A stretch of DNA of 15,376 nucleotides from assembly GCA_036274195.1 (NCBI GenBank), contig DASUGD010000141.1, positions 1 through 15,376 on the forward strand, given 5' to 3'. The position numbers were made by a program, and so were the translations under genes. The notes below the pieces were generated by a model. That model was not told the origin of the DNA. It was given only the letters and a program-made list of their open reading frames with translations, and ran no database searches. Within the stretch, counting starts at the first letter, position 1. The number at the start of each line of letters is the position of its first letter. This stretch comes from JAJKIV01 sp036274195. Lineage in GTDB: Bacteria > Gemmatimonadota > Gemmatimonadetes > Gemmatimonadales > Gemmatimonadaceae. Of the stretch, positions 1 through 7,406 are shown piece after piece.

Positions 1-2597
1 AGGATGCTCGCTGCAGCCGCGCACGCGATGAGCAGCGCTGCCACGGCGACGTACGTCACCGTGTCGGTCGCAGCGACGTCGTACAGAATGCCCCGCACGA
101 ACCGCGACAGCGCGTACGCTGCCCAGAGCCCGACCGCAATGCCGAATCCCGCCAGACCGACCCCGTGCCGGACAACCCCGCCAAGGATGCGCGACGGCGT
201 CGCGCCTAACGCCAGCCGCACACCGATCTCGCGCGTCCGCTGTGTCACGCCGTACGCCACCAGACCGTAGACGCCCACCACCGCGAGGACCAGCGCTGCC
301 GAAGCGAACAGGCCGAAGATCAGCGCCGTGAACCGCGGCGCGGCGGCGATCTGCGACACGAGACGTGCGAGCGGCTGCTCGTTCGCAACGGGCAACAGCG
401 GGTCAATCGCGTGGATCTCGCGGCGAACCACCGGCGCCAGGTCCATCGGATCTCCCGTCCCACGCACGAGCAACCACATCGTGTCCCACGACACCTGCTG
501 GAACGAGAGGTACATCATGGGCTCCGGTTCCTGCTGCAGCACTTGATCGCGGATGTCGCCGACGACGCCGATCACCGTCCAAGTCGGGGGCCCGCCGACC
601 TCGATCTGCTGACCCACGGGATCCACTCCGGGCCAGATCCGGTGAGCCATCGTCTCCGTGATCACCACCACCCGCGGCGCCTGCTCGCCGTCGGTCTCGG
701 CGATCAGTCGACCCTTCTCGAGTGGGACGCCGAGGGCGGCGAAGTAGCCTGGCGTTACCGACCTCCAGTTCGCCGAGAGGTACTCGCCCGGGCTCGCGGG
801 TTGGCGACCGACCACCGTGAAGGGGATCGCCGTGCTTCCGCCGCTGAACGGCGCGATGTTCGTGAAGCCAACCGCACGGATGCCCGGCGTGGCCGCGAGC
901 CGCCGCGCCGCCTCGGCATAGAACGCCGCGCGCTTGGCGCGTTCGCGGTAGCGCTCGTTGTCGACCGTCAGCGATGCGGTGAATACGCCTTCGGTACGGA
1001 ACCCATAGTCGACTCCCATCAGCCGCTCGAAGCTCTTCCCCACGAGCCCGGCGCCGACGAGCAGGACGAGCGCCATCGCAACCGAAATGACGATCAGGAT
1101 GTTGCGCAGGCGGCCCGCGGCCGCGACGCGCCCGCCGCTCCGCAACACGTCGTTGAGGTTCGCGCGTGATGCCTGGAGCGCGGGCGCGATGCCGAACAGG
1201 ATTCCGGTAACGACCGAGGCCATGACGCCGAACGCGACGACCCGCCAATCGACTGCGAGCTCGTCGAGCCGCGGGATCGCCGTGGCGCCGACATCCCGCA
1301 ACGCCGGAACGATCGTGACGGTCAGGGCGACGCCTAACGCCGCTCCGATCGCTGCCAGCACGAGGCTCTCGGTCAGCAGTTGTCGCACGAGCCGGCCACG
1401 CCCGGCACCTAACGCCGCGCGAACGCTCATCTCCCGCTGCCGAGCCGTGGCGCGCGCCAGCAGCAGGTTGGCGACGTTCACGCACCCCATCGCCAGGAGC
1501 AGGCCGACGGCGACGAGCAGTACCCGCACGCGCGTGCGGAGCTCGTCCCCGATGAGCCAGCCCTGGAGCGTGGTCACGTTCGCGCCCCACTCGCGGTTCG
1601 TCTCGGGATACTGGCGCGCCAGATCGCGCGCGATCGACCGCATCTCGTCGAGCGCACGGGCGATCGTGACGTTAGGCGCCAGGCGGCCAAGGACGCCGAG
1701 CCGGCGGTCGCCGCGCGGCGTCTCACCGCGCGACAGGGTCGCCGACGGCGCGAGTGGCTCCCAGAGCGCCGGGTTGCCGGGGAAGCCGAACTCCGGCGGC
1801 ATCACGCCGATGACCTCGTACGACGTCCCACTCAGGTTCAGCGTGCGGCCCACGACCCGTGGGTCGGCGCCGAAGCGCGTCCGCCACAACGCGTTCGAGA
1901 GCACGACGACGCGCGCCGGCGCGCCTGGCGTCGCCTCCTCCTCGCCGAACACACGCCCCATGAGCGGCCGCACGCCGAGCAGTGGGAACAACGACGGCGT
2001 CGCGGCTATCGCGCCGAGCTCCTCGGGGTCGCCGTCGCCGAGGAGGCTCAAGTTCTCCGCGGTGAAAGCGGCAAGCTCGCTCAGCCCCCGCACGCGCTCA
2101 CGCCAGTCGAGGTAATCCGGCTCCGAGATGGCGAACGTCTCGGTAGCAGGGTTCGTCGCGTAGAGGCGAACGATCCGGTCGGGCTCGTGATACGGAAACG
2201 GGCGGAGCAACACGGCGTTCGCGACGCTGAAGATCGTGGTGGACGCCCCGATCCCCATGGCGAGCGTGAGGAGCGCAACGGCGGTGAAGCCAGGGCTCGC
2301 GCGAAGTCCCCGCACGGCGTATCGAAGGTCGTGACGCAATTCGGCGAGCCATTCGGCGCGGCGCATGTCCTCGTTCCTCCTCCTGCCGATGTCACGGCAG
2401 GCTTCCGTGATGCGGTCAAGGTCACCGAAACGCGTCAGGGCCGCGGCGCGGGCGTCGTGCGGGGACATTCCCTGCTCGACGAGCTCGAGGACGCGCATCT
2501 CGAGATGAAAGGCGAGCTCGGAGTCCACCTCCCGCTCTACCGGAACGCTCCAGAACCGCCACCGCAGCTCGCGCCGGAACCGGCCTAACGTCGCCAC
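1..2597 (-). CDS. ADOP-family ABC transporter permease (MacB/FtsX type), C-terminus cut by window edge
   Basis: An integral membrane permease with duplicated MacB periplasmic-core and FtsX domains. The family usually lacks its own ATPase gene and its substrate is unknown. The frame is open from a GTG at 2597 to the left edge (865 codons); family length suggests only about 20 residues are missing. Residues 1-77 form the soluble prefix with the family motif SELAFHLEMR. The first membrane helix (GFTAVALLTLAMGIGASTTIF) lies near residues 95-120. The first core domain follows, with motifs such as VIGVMPPEFGFPG and LGRLAPNVT. FtsX helices begin near residue 350 (VRVLLVAVGLLLAMGCVNVA) and continue to a helix near 500 (ILIVISVAMALVLLVGAG). 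The second core and second FtsX domain (about 745 onward, including REIGVRLALGATPSRIL) complete the duplication. The GTG lies one base after the padR stop, so the genes are probably translationally coupled; a purine-rich GAAGAG in the end of padR can serve as ribosome binding site. The family and duplication are visible in the translation; any transport substrate would be guesswork. Confidence 0.93.
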   Translation of the reverse strand, partial: MATLGRFRRELRWRFWSVPVEREVDSELAFHLEMRVLELVEQGMSPHDARAAALTRFGDLDRITEACRDIGRRRNEDMRRAEWLAELRHDLRYAVRGLRASPGFTAVALLTLAMGIGASTTIFSVANAVLLRPFPYHEPDRIVRLYATNPATETFAISEPDYLDWRERVRGLSELAAFTAENLSLLGDGDPEELGAIAATPSLFPLLGVRPLMGRVFGEEEATPGAPARVVVLSNALWRTRFGADPRVVGRTLNLSGTSYEVIGVMPPEFGFPGNPALWEPLAPSATLSRGETPRGDRRLGVLGRLAPNVTIARALDEMRSIARDLARQYPETNREWGANVTTLQGWLIGDELRTRVRVLLVAVGLLLAMGCVNVANLLLARATARQREMSVRAALGAGRGRLVRQLLTESLVLAAIGAALGVALTVTIVPALRDVGATAIPRLDELAVDWRVVAFGVMASVVTGILFGIAPALQASRANLNDVLRSGGRVAAAGRLRNILIVISVAMALVLLVGAGLVGKSFERLMGVDYGFRTEGVFTASLTVDNERYRERAKRAAFYAEAARRLAATPGIRAVGFTNIAPFSGGSTAIPFTVVGRQPASPGEYLSANWRSVTPGYFAALGVPLEKGRLIAETDGEQAPRVVVITETMAHRIWPGVDPVGQQIEVGGPPTWTVIGVVGDIRDQVLQQEPEPMMYLSFQQVSWDTMWLLVRGTGDPMDLAPVVRREIHAIDPLLPVANEQPLARLVSQIAAAPRFTALIFGLFASAALVLAVVGVYGLVAYGVTQRTREIGVRLALGATPSRILGGVVRHGVGLAGFGIAVGLWAAYALSRFVRGILYDVAATDTVTYVAVAALLIACAAAASI

Positions 2598-2598
2598 G

Positions 2599-2931
2599 TC
2601 AGTGCTCTTCGAACAGCACTTTCGAGACGGCAGTGGTGAAGTGGGTCCACTGCGCGAGCTCCAGCTTGAGCCGGGCGCGACCAGCGCTCGTCAGGCGATA
2701 GAACTTGACGTCCCGCCCCGTCTCCGACTTCCCCCACTCGGCTTCGATCCACCGTTTGCGCTCCATGCGGTAGAGCGCGGGGTACAGCGAGCCTTCACCG
2801 ATCTCGAGCGCGTCGTCGGTGGTGTCCTGGATCCACCGTGCGATGCCGTAGCCGTGGCGTGGACCCCAGGAGAGGGTCTTGAGGATCAGGGTGTCGAGCG
2901 TGCCGTGCAGCAGCTCGGTTTCTTCGGCCAT
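2599..2931 (-). CDS. PadR-family transcriptional regulator
   Basis: A 110-residue DNA-binding repressor of the PadR winged-helix family, full length for the short subfamily. It opens with LLHGTLDTLILKTL and GPRHGYGIARWIQ (helices 1-2). The recognition helix and wing follow as GEGSLYPALYRMERKRWIEAEWG and FYRLTSAGRARL, ending in a short dimerisation helix. The ATG at 2931 has GGAG at 2939-2942, seven bases upstream. It is the first gene of a unit with the ADOP permease that starts one base after its stop. This pairing is common in Acidobacteriota and Gemmatimonadota, so PadR probably controls its own promoter and the permease. The inducing ligand cannot be read from sequence. Confidence 0.95.
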   Translation of the reverse strand: MAEETELLHGTLDTLILKTLSWGPRHGYGIARWIQDTTDDALEIGEGSLYPALYRMERKRWIEAEWGKSETGRDVKFYRLTSAGRARLKLELAQWTHFTTAVSKVLFEEH

Positions 2932-2945
2932 GCGCGAGCTCCGTT

Positions 2946-2985
2946 ACCTCGATTTTCGAGGCATGATAGGACAGGACACCTCGAT
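2946..2985 (-). promoter_or_regulatory. candidate PadR operator: palindrome plus direct repeat
   Basis: The inverted repeat CCTCGA-TTT-TCGAGG (2947-2961) covers the predicted transcription start of padR. Its left half is part of ACCTCGAT (2946-2953), which recurs as a direct repeat at 2978-2985, 32 bases away (about three helical turns), between the -35 and -10 elements. The placement fits autorepression. The link to PadR itself is inferred from position only; the sequence does not match the ATGT-N8-ACAT type known for some PadR proteins. Confidence 0.45.
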
Positions 2986-2991
2986 AGTCAA
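2963..2991 (-). promoter_or_regulatory. sigma70-type promoter of padR-permease unit
   Basis: On the minus strand a -35 TTGACT (2986-2991) and a -10 TATCAT (2963-2968) are separated by exactly 17 bases. Both are close to the housekeeping consensus in otherwise GC-rich DNA. Transcription would begin near 2956, about 25 bases before the padR ATG. Confidence 0.75.
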
Positions 2992-3023
2992 GGCATGGAC
3001 ATTCCGAAAGGCGGAACTCAAAA

Positions 3024-3155
3024 GGCGCGAAGGGCGCGGAATCCCGAAGGGCGCGGAATCCCGAAGGGCGCGGCATCCCGAAGGGCGCGGAATCCCGAAG
3101 GGCGCGAAATCCCAGACACCGCGGAATCCCGAAGGGCGCGGAATCCCGAACGGCG
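3024..3155 (+). repeat. tandem array of 17-bp repeats, upstream of four-helix-bundle gene
   Basis: The unit is GGCGCGGAATCCCGAAG. Full copies lie at 3033-3049, 3050-3066, 3067-3083 (one change), 3084-3100 and 3135-3151. Shortened or diverged copies lie at 3024-3032, 3101-3120 and 3121-3134. More degenerate related sequence extends left to about 3001. Each junction contains CCC-GAA-GGG, which could fold as a small hairpin in RNA. There are no unique spacers, so this is not a CRISPR array. The array separates the padR promoter from the four-helix-bundle gene. Confidence 0.9.
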
Positions 3156-3267
3156 GAACAACCACGAGCGACAACTACGGGAAACGGCGCGGCTCGGCGC
3201 AACGGAAGTGCGTCGAGTGCAGTGGAACGGTTGCGCGTGGAGCGCTGGTCGATGGCACCGTATCGCC

Positions 3268-3606
3268 ATGCCACACCGCAACCTCATCGTCCTCGACGCG
3301 GCCGAGCAGGCGGCGAAGCAGGTCAACGCTCTCATCGATCGCTCGACGCGGCCGCCGCTCCTGCACGTCAAACAGCTGCGCGACGCCGCGCAGTCCGTCG
3401 TCGCCAACATCGCCGAGGGATTCGGGCGCGGCACGGGGCGTGACCGCGACCGGTCGCTCGAGATCGCCCGCGGCGAGGCGGAGGAGACCATTCGCCATCT
3501 GAACGCGAACTATCAGGCGAATCGCATCAGCGGGACCGACTACTATGCTTTGCGCAACCGCTATGTGGTGATCGTGAAAATGCTCAACGCGCTCCTGAAC
3601 CGATGA
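3268..3606 (+). CDS. four-helix-bundle protein (S23 / 23S rRNA intervening-sequence family)
   Basis: A 112-residue helical protein. The segment SVVANIAEGFGRGTGRDRDR followed by SLEIARGEAEETIRHL matches the signature of the S23/IVS four-helix-bundle family, relatives of which are bAvd proteins of diversity-generating retroelements. Family members form pentameric helical barrels that bind nucleic acid; their role outside retroelements is largely unknown. The open frame continues far upstream, but that part is antisense to padR and reads through the 17-bp repeats, so I chose the ATG at 3268, where family-like sequence begins. No good ribosome binding site is seen, so the start is the least certain part. 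It is a single gene between oppositely oriented repeat arrays, convergent with the BNR-protein gene. No reverse transcriptase, template repeat or rRNA gene is present in the window. Confidence 0.85.
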   Translation: MPHRNLIVLDAAEQAAKQVNALIDRSTRPPLLHVKQLRDAAQSVVANIAEGFGRGTGRDRDRSLEIARGEAEETIRHLNANYQANRISGTDYYALRNRYVVIVKMLNALLNR

Positions 3607-3662
3607 ACGGCAGCAGTGCACAACGCCGTTTCGCCGCCGTTATCGCCTGTGGCCGTTCCGCT

Positions 3663-3748
3663 CTTCGGGATTTCGCGTAGTTCGGGATTCCGCGCCCTTC
3701 GGAATTTGGCGCCCTTCGGAATTCAGCGCCCTTCTGTTTCGCGTCCTT
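3663..3748 (-). repeat. inverted array of the same 17-bp repeat, downstream of four-helix-bundle gene
   Basis: About five diverged copies of the reverse complement of the upstream unit (CTTCGGGATTCCGCGCC). The best copy is at 3681-3696, with others beginning near 3663, 3697, 3714 and 3731. Positions 3680-3702 are the exact reverse complement of 3129-3151 (23 bp). The array fills most of the 146-bp gap between two convergent genes, so it may also act as a bidirectional transcription stop; no classical hairpin-plus-T-tract terminator is seen. Confidence 0.8.
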
Positions 3749-3752
3749 AGAG

Positions 3753-6700
3753 TCAGGATATCACCTTCGTTTTCGGTGTCAGAATTCTGGGCGTCGTGCC
3801 GAACAGCTTGTTGATCGCGTCAATGCGCGTGCCGATCAGCCGGTCGAGTCGCACCTGCGCCGCGTCGGTTTCGGTCTTGAGCTCCGTCGTTCGCAGCATC
3901 TCGCCCGCCGTCGGCGCGTGAATGCCGCGCCACACCATGCCCGCCACCGTCGTGATTTCCTCTCTGAGCCGCGGGTACTGGCGATAGCCCATCACCGGCT
4001 CGGGCCTCGTCAGGGTCGAATCGCGGAAGTGCGTGAGCTCCTTGATCGTGCTGTCCACGAGCGCGACCGCCTGGTCCTTCTGCGCGAGTTCGCGACCCGC
4101 GGAATCGAGCTGCTGCTTGAGCGCCTTGAGCTGCGTGATGAGGTCGTTCGTGTTGTCCACGATGCCATTCACGCGGCCAACGAGGTCGCGCAGCGAAAGG
4201 CCGATCTTCTCCTGCGCCACGACGTCGGCGGGCGGCAGGTCATAACGAGGATCCAGCTCCACCACCACCGGCTTCGAGAGCTTCCGCCCATCCACGTCGA
4301 GCGTGAGCGTGTACTGCCCGGGCTTCACCATCGGCGCCGGCGGTGTGAAAAAACTCTCCAGGGTCACGTCGCGATCGTAGACGTGCCACGGCCCCTTCGG
4401 CGGCGGCGGCGTGTCGGGGCTCGGCCGCTCGACACCTCCCTCGGGCGCATCGAAGCGGAGGTCCCACGTGGTGCGATTGAGACCGGCCTTGTTAGGCAGC
4501 TTCTTGATCGTGCGAATGACTGCACCGCTTGCGTCCGTCACCGTGATCGTCACCGCCTTTGCCGAATCCTTCAGCGCGTATGCGACGAGCGCGCCGTACG
4601 GCGGGTTTTCGCCGGCCCAGGCTCGGTAGCCGAGGTTGCCGTCCTTGTTCGCGAAGTTCCAGCGGACGGCGTTGCGGACGTCGAACAGAGTGACATCGCT
4701 GCCAGCCGCCGACCGGATCTGCTGGAGCGGCGTGATGTCGTCGAGCACGTACAGCCCCCGGCCATGCGTCGCGACGATCAGGTCGTTGTCGCGCGGGTGG
4801 ATCTGGATGTCACGCACCGGCACCACCGGCAGGTCGTCGCGGAGCGCGACCCAGTGCGCCCCGCGATCCCACGAGATCCAGAGCCCGAGCTCACTGCCAA
4901 AGTAGAGGATGTCGTGACGGCGCGGATCCTCGCGAACGACGTGGCCCCACCAGGCGGTCTTCGGCAGATCGCCCACGATCGACTTCCACGTACGCCCGAA
5001 GTCGGTCGTCATGAAGATGTACGGCGTATAGTCGTCGTCCTGGTGGTGGTCGGCCACCACGTAGGCCGTGCCGGCCGCGTCGCGCGACGCCTCGACCGTC
5101 GGGATCCAGGCGTTAGGCGCGAGACCCGGCACGTTCCTGAAGACGTTCGACCACGTCTTTCCGCCGTCGCGCGTGACCTGGACGTTCCCATCGTCCGTGC
5201 CTACCCAGATCACGTTCGAGTCGAGCGGCGACAGCGCGATGGTGAGGAGCGTGGTGTGGAACTCCGCCGCCGTGTTGTCGGTGACGATCTGGCCGCCGGA
5301 ATTCTGCTGCTTCTTCGGGTCGTTGGTCGTGAGGTCCGGTGAGATGACGTCCCAGGAATTCCCGAAGTCGCGGGAGCGGAACAGTACGTTGCCACCGAAA
5401 TACACGGTGCCCGGCTGCAGCGGCGTCACGGCAATGGGCGCATTCCAGTTGAACCGATACTTGTGCCCGTACATCATGTCGCCGACCGAGCCCACACGGT
5501 TCGGGTATGGATAGATCGTCTTGATGTTGCCGTTGCGCGCGTCGGTGATCGTGATCATCCCGCCCTGCGCGTCGGAGTAGATGAGCCACGGCTTCGCCAC
5601 GTCGGGCACGGTGAAGAACCCGTCGCCGTAGGAGATGGGCACCCAGTCCGCGCGCTGCACGCCGCGGAACTCGAAGCCCATCGTCGTGCCACACCAGTTG
5701 CCGTTGTCCTGCAGCCCGCCGCACACGTGGTACGGCTTCTCCATGTCCACGTTGACGTGGTAGAACTGCGTGAACGGGTAGTTGTTCTGAACGTCCCACG
5801 TCTTGCCACCATCGTGGCTCACCTGCCAGCCGCCATCGGACCCCTCGAGAATGCGCTTCGGGTTCGTCGGGTCGATCCACATCGCCTGGTGGTCGCCATG
5901 CACGTCGCCGCGAAGCTGCGTGAAGTTCGCGCCGCCGTCCTCCGAGAGATACAGATTGCCGGAGAGCGCCCAGACGCGATTCGGGTTCTGCGGGTCGACG
6001 CGAATGTCGGAGTAATAGAACGGCCGGAAGCTGATGTTCGGGTCCTTGTTCACCATTCGCCACGACTCGCCGGCGTCATCGCTTCGCCACAGCTCCCCTT
6101 CGTCGACCGTCTCGCTCACGACGTACACGACGTTCGGGTCGCTCGGCGCCACGGCGACGCCGATGCGGTCCATCGCCTTCTTCGGCAGGCCGCGCTTCTC
6201 GTTAGGCCCGCTGAGCCGCGTCCAGTGCTCACCGCCGTCCACGGATTTCCAGACTGACGTGTTGCCGGCGCCCGACTCGAGGTGCCATGCCCGCCGCAGG
6301 AACGTGTACATGCCGGCGTAGATCACGTTGCTGTTGCCCGACTCGGCCGAGATGTCGGAGCAGCCTGTCTGCGTGTCGATGAAGAGCACACGCTTCCACG
6401 TGCGGCCGCCGTCGGTGGTCTTGAAGACACCGCGCTCCTCGTTAGGCCCCCACTCGCGCCCCAGGGCACACGCGTAGACGATGTCCGCATCGCGCGGATC
6501 GATGACGAGGCGGGCGATCCGCTCGCTCTTCTCGAGCCCCACGCGGGTCCAGTGCTCGCCGCCGTCTATGGACCTGTAGACGCCGTCCCCGACCGACGCG
6601 TTGTTCCGCGGATTGCCTTCGCCCGTGCCGGCGTAGACGACGTGCGGATTCGACGGCGCCACCGCGATCGCGCCGATCGACGCGACGGACTGCCCGTCGA

Positions 6701-7010
6701 ACACGGGCCTGAAGGTCGTCCCGCCGTTGGTGGTCTTGATGATCCCGCCGTTGGCGCCGGCGACGAAGTAGGTGGACGGATCGCCCGCAATGCCGGCCAC
6801 GACGGAGACCCGGCCGGCATTGTTGGTCGGTCCGAGCGACCGCCATGGCAGCCGACCGAGGGCGGCGAGCTCGCGAGACGCAGCGGGCGCCGAGGTGGGA
6901 GGCGTAGCGGATGGGGCGGCGGGGGGAGACTTGGAGGTGGCAACCTGGGCGCCGATCATCGGCACGCCGGCGAGCGGGAGAGCGATCGTAAGAGCGAAGA
7001 GTGAGCGCAT
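3753..7010 (-). CDS. secreted sortilin/BNR (Asp-box) beta-propeller protein
   Basis: A large exported protein (1085 residues from the ATG at 7010) of the VPS10/sortilin-like BNR-repeat group common in Gemmatimonadota and Acidobacteriota. The signal peptide is MRSLFALTIALPLAGVPMIGAQ, followed by a Pro/Ala/Ser-rich linker. Eleven Asp-box motifs lie between about residues 93 and 720, for example SIDGGEHW, TTDGGRTW, SVDGGEHW, SHDGGKTW, TRDGGKTW, TTDFGRTW and SWDRGAHW, enough for one or two beta-propellers. A beta-sandwich-like region follows (about 770-930, VTITVTDASGAVIRTI, WDLRFDAPEGG). Near 937-1000 is a helical, probably coiled-coil segment (ITQLKALKQQLDSAGRELAQK). The frame extends to a GTG at 7061, but that adds a basic, non-hydrophobic stretch before the signal peptide, so I prefer 7010; neither start has a clear ribosome binding site. 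Asp boxes also occur in glycosidases, but I see no catalytic assignment. It is probably a periplasmic or surface binding protein of unknown ligand. Confidence 0.9.
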   Translation of the reverse strand: MRSLFALTIALPLAGVPMIGAQVATSKSPPAAPSATPPTSAPAASRELAALGRLPWRSLGPTNNAGRVSVVAGIAGDPSTYFVAGANGGIIKTTNGGTTFRPVFDGQSVASIGAIAVAPSNPHVVYAGTGEGNPRNNASVGDGVYRSIDGGEHWTRVGLEKSERIARLVIDPRDADIVYACALGREWGPNEERGVFKTTDGGRTWKRVLFIDTQTGCSDISAESGNSNVIYAGMYTFLRRAWHLESGAGNTSVWKSVDGGEHWTRLSGPNEKRGLPKKAMDRIGVAVAPSDPNVVYVVSETVDEGELWRSDDAGESWRMVNKDPNISFRPFYYSDIRVDPQNPNRVWALSGNLYLSEDGGANFTQLRGDVHGDHQAMWIDPTNPKRILEGSDGGWQVSHDGGKTWDVQNNYPFTQFYHVNVDMEKPYHVCGGLQDNGNWCGTTMGFEFRGVQRADWVPISYGDGFFTVPDVAKPWLIYSDAQGGMITITDARNGNIKTIYPYPNRVGSVGDMMYGHKYRFNWNAPIAVTPLQPGTVYFGGNVLFRSRDFGNSWDVISPDLTTNDPKKQQNSGGQIVTDNTAAEFHTTLLTIALSPLDSNVIWVGTDDGNVQVTRDGGKTWSNVFRNVPGLAPNAWIPTVEASRDAAGTAYVVADHHQDDDYTPYIFMTTDFGRTWKSIVGDLPKTAWWGHVVREDPRRHDILYFGSELGLWISWDRGAHWVALRDDLPVVPVRDIQIHPRDNDLIVATHGRGLYVLDDITPLQQIRSAAGSDVTLFDVRNAVRWNFANKDGNLGYRAWAGENPPYGALVAYALKDSAKAVTITVTDASGAVIRTIKKLPNKAGLNRTTWDLRFDAPEGGVERPSPDTPPPPKGPWHVYDRDVTLESFFTPPAPMVKPGQYTLTLDVDGRKLSKPVVVELDPRYDLPPADVVAQEKIGLSLRDLVGRVNGIVDNTNDLITQLKALKQQLDSAGRELAQKDQAVALVDSTIKELTHFRDSTLTRPEPVMGYRQYPRLREEITTVAGMVWRGIHAPTAGEMLRTTELKTETDAAQVRLDRLIGTRIDAINKLFGTTPRILTPKTKVIS

Positions 7011-7103
7011 CGGGTGGGGTTTTTGGACGCGGAGAAGGTCGCGCCGCCGAGGCCGGTGCACAACCGAGCCCGGCGATCTGAATCAGCCAACCGGTATCGC
7101 CAA

Positions 7104-7120
7104 GTCGGAAGAAATCCGAC
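7104..7120. promoter_or_regulatory. inverted repeat GTCGGA-N5-TCCGAC, possible operator
   Basis: A perfect 6-bp inverted repeat with loop AGAAA. It lies about 95 bases upstream of the BNR-protein ATG. It shares the string TCGGAAG with the second inverted repeat at 7290-7322, which suggests one regulator binding both, though a chance match is possible. Confidence 0.4.
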
Positions 7121-7289
7121 AGCGCTACTACTCGAGCGAGGTGAGCGAACACGCCGTCACGGGTGCGCTCGCTGGCGCGTTAGGCGTGCAGTACGCCCGT
7201 ATCCAAGTCAGGCCCGACCTCATGCCGACGGACCCGACGCGCGCTCTGGCGACTCCGACTCACAGGCGACGAGCTAACGCGGAGAGAAT

Positions 7290-7322
7290 TGATCGGAAGT
7301 CCTATTTCCGGATCTCCGATCA
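7290..7322. promoter_or_regulatory. inverted repeat TGATCGGA-N17-TCCGATCA, possible operator of serine operon
   Basis: Perfect 8-bp arms separated by 17 bases, with a nested CGGAA-N7-TTCCG inside. It sits 85 bases before the serine dehydratase ATG, in the right place to control the operon. As RNA it could form a stem-loop, but no T-tract follows. Confidence 0.45.
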
Positions 7323-7397
7323 TGGAGGTAACCCTATTCCCAGTACCGTATAGCCGAAACTCTGCCCGCCACACCTCAAGAACCGCGAGCTCATACC

Positions 7398-7403
7398 GGA
7401 GGT
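7398..7403 (+). promoter_or_regulatory. strong ribosome binding site that fixes the long serine dehydratase start
   Basis: GGAGGT lies four bases (7403-7406) after its GGAGG core and before the ATG at 7407. This supports translation from the long start that includes the Tat-like signal. A weaker AAAGGG (7647-7652) lies six bases before an internal ATG at 7659. Confidence 0.75.
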
Positions 7404-7406
7404 CTC

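Larger units (their letters stand above)
3024..3748 (+). other. candidate mobile or IVS-like cassette (repeat array - gene - inverted array)
   Basis: One four-helix-bundle gene is enclosed by opposite arrays of a 17-bp repeat, with a 23-bp perfect inverted repeat (3129-3151 and 3680-3702). A transcript across the unit could fold into a long stem enclosing the gene, which recalls the architecture of intervening sequences in some bacterial 23S rRNA genes. No target-site duplication or transposase is visible. The label is an inference from architecture. Confidence 0.4.
7011..7406. other. divergent intergenic region
   Basis: No convincing gene is seen in these 396 bases; short open frames here lack codon bias or homology-like sequence. 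It must hold the promoters of the BNR-protein gene (leftward) and the serine fermentation operon (rightward), but I found no well-spaced -35/-10 pair. The best -10-like hexamer for the operon is TATAGC at 7349-7354, without a matching -35. Two inverted repeats (7104-7120 and 7290-7322) and one GTTAGGC word (7179-7185) are listed separately. Confidence 0.6.

Noticed and set aside
403..1590. Long arginine-rich open frame on the minus strand (395 codons)
   Set aside because: It is the wrong frame of the ADOP permease. The permease frame gives family motifs and membrane helices over the same bases, while this one is low-complexity Arg/Gly/Ala.
3024..3155. Possible CRISPR array
   Set aside because: The 17-bp units are contiguous, without unique spacers, and no cas gene is near.
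2602..3267. Upstream part of the plus-strand open frame that ends at 3606
   Set aside because: It is antisense to padR and then runs through the 17-bp repeats. Only the segment from 3268 resembles the four-helix-bundle family.
3268..3606. Diversity-generating retroelement accessory protein (bAvd)
   Set aside because: The family is related, but no reverse transcriptase, template repeat or variable target gene is in the window.
3001..3750. Intervening sequence within a 23S rRNA gene
   Set aside because: The flanking DNA is protein-coding (padR and the BNR gene); no rRNA sequence is present.
3918..5342. 474-codon plus-strand open frame
   Set aside because: Antisense shadow of the BNR-repeat gene, which has clear Asp-box motifs on the other strand.
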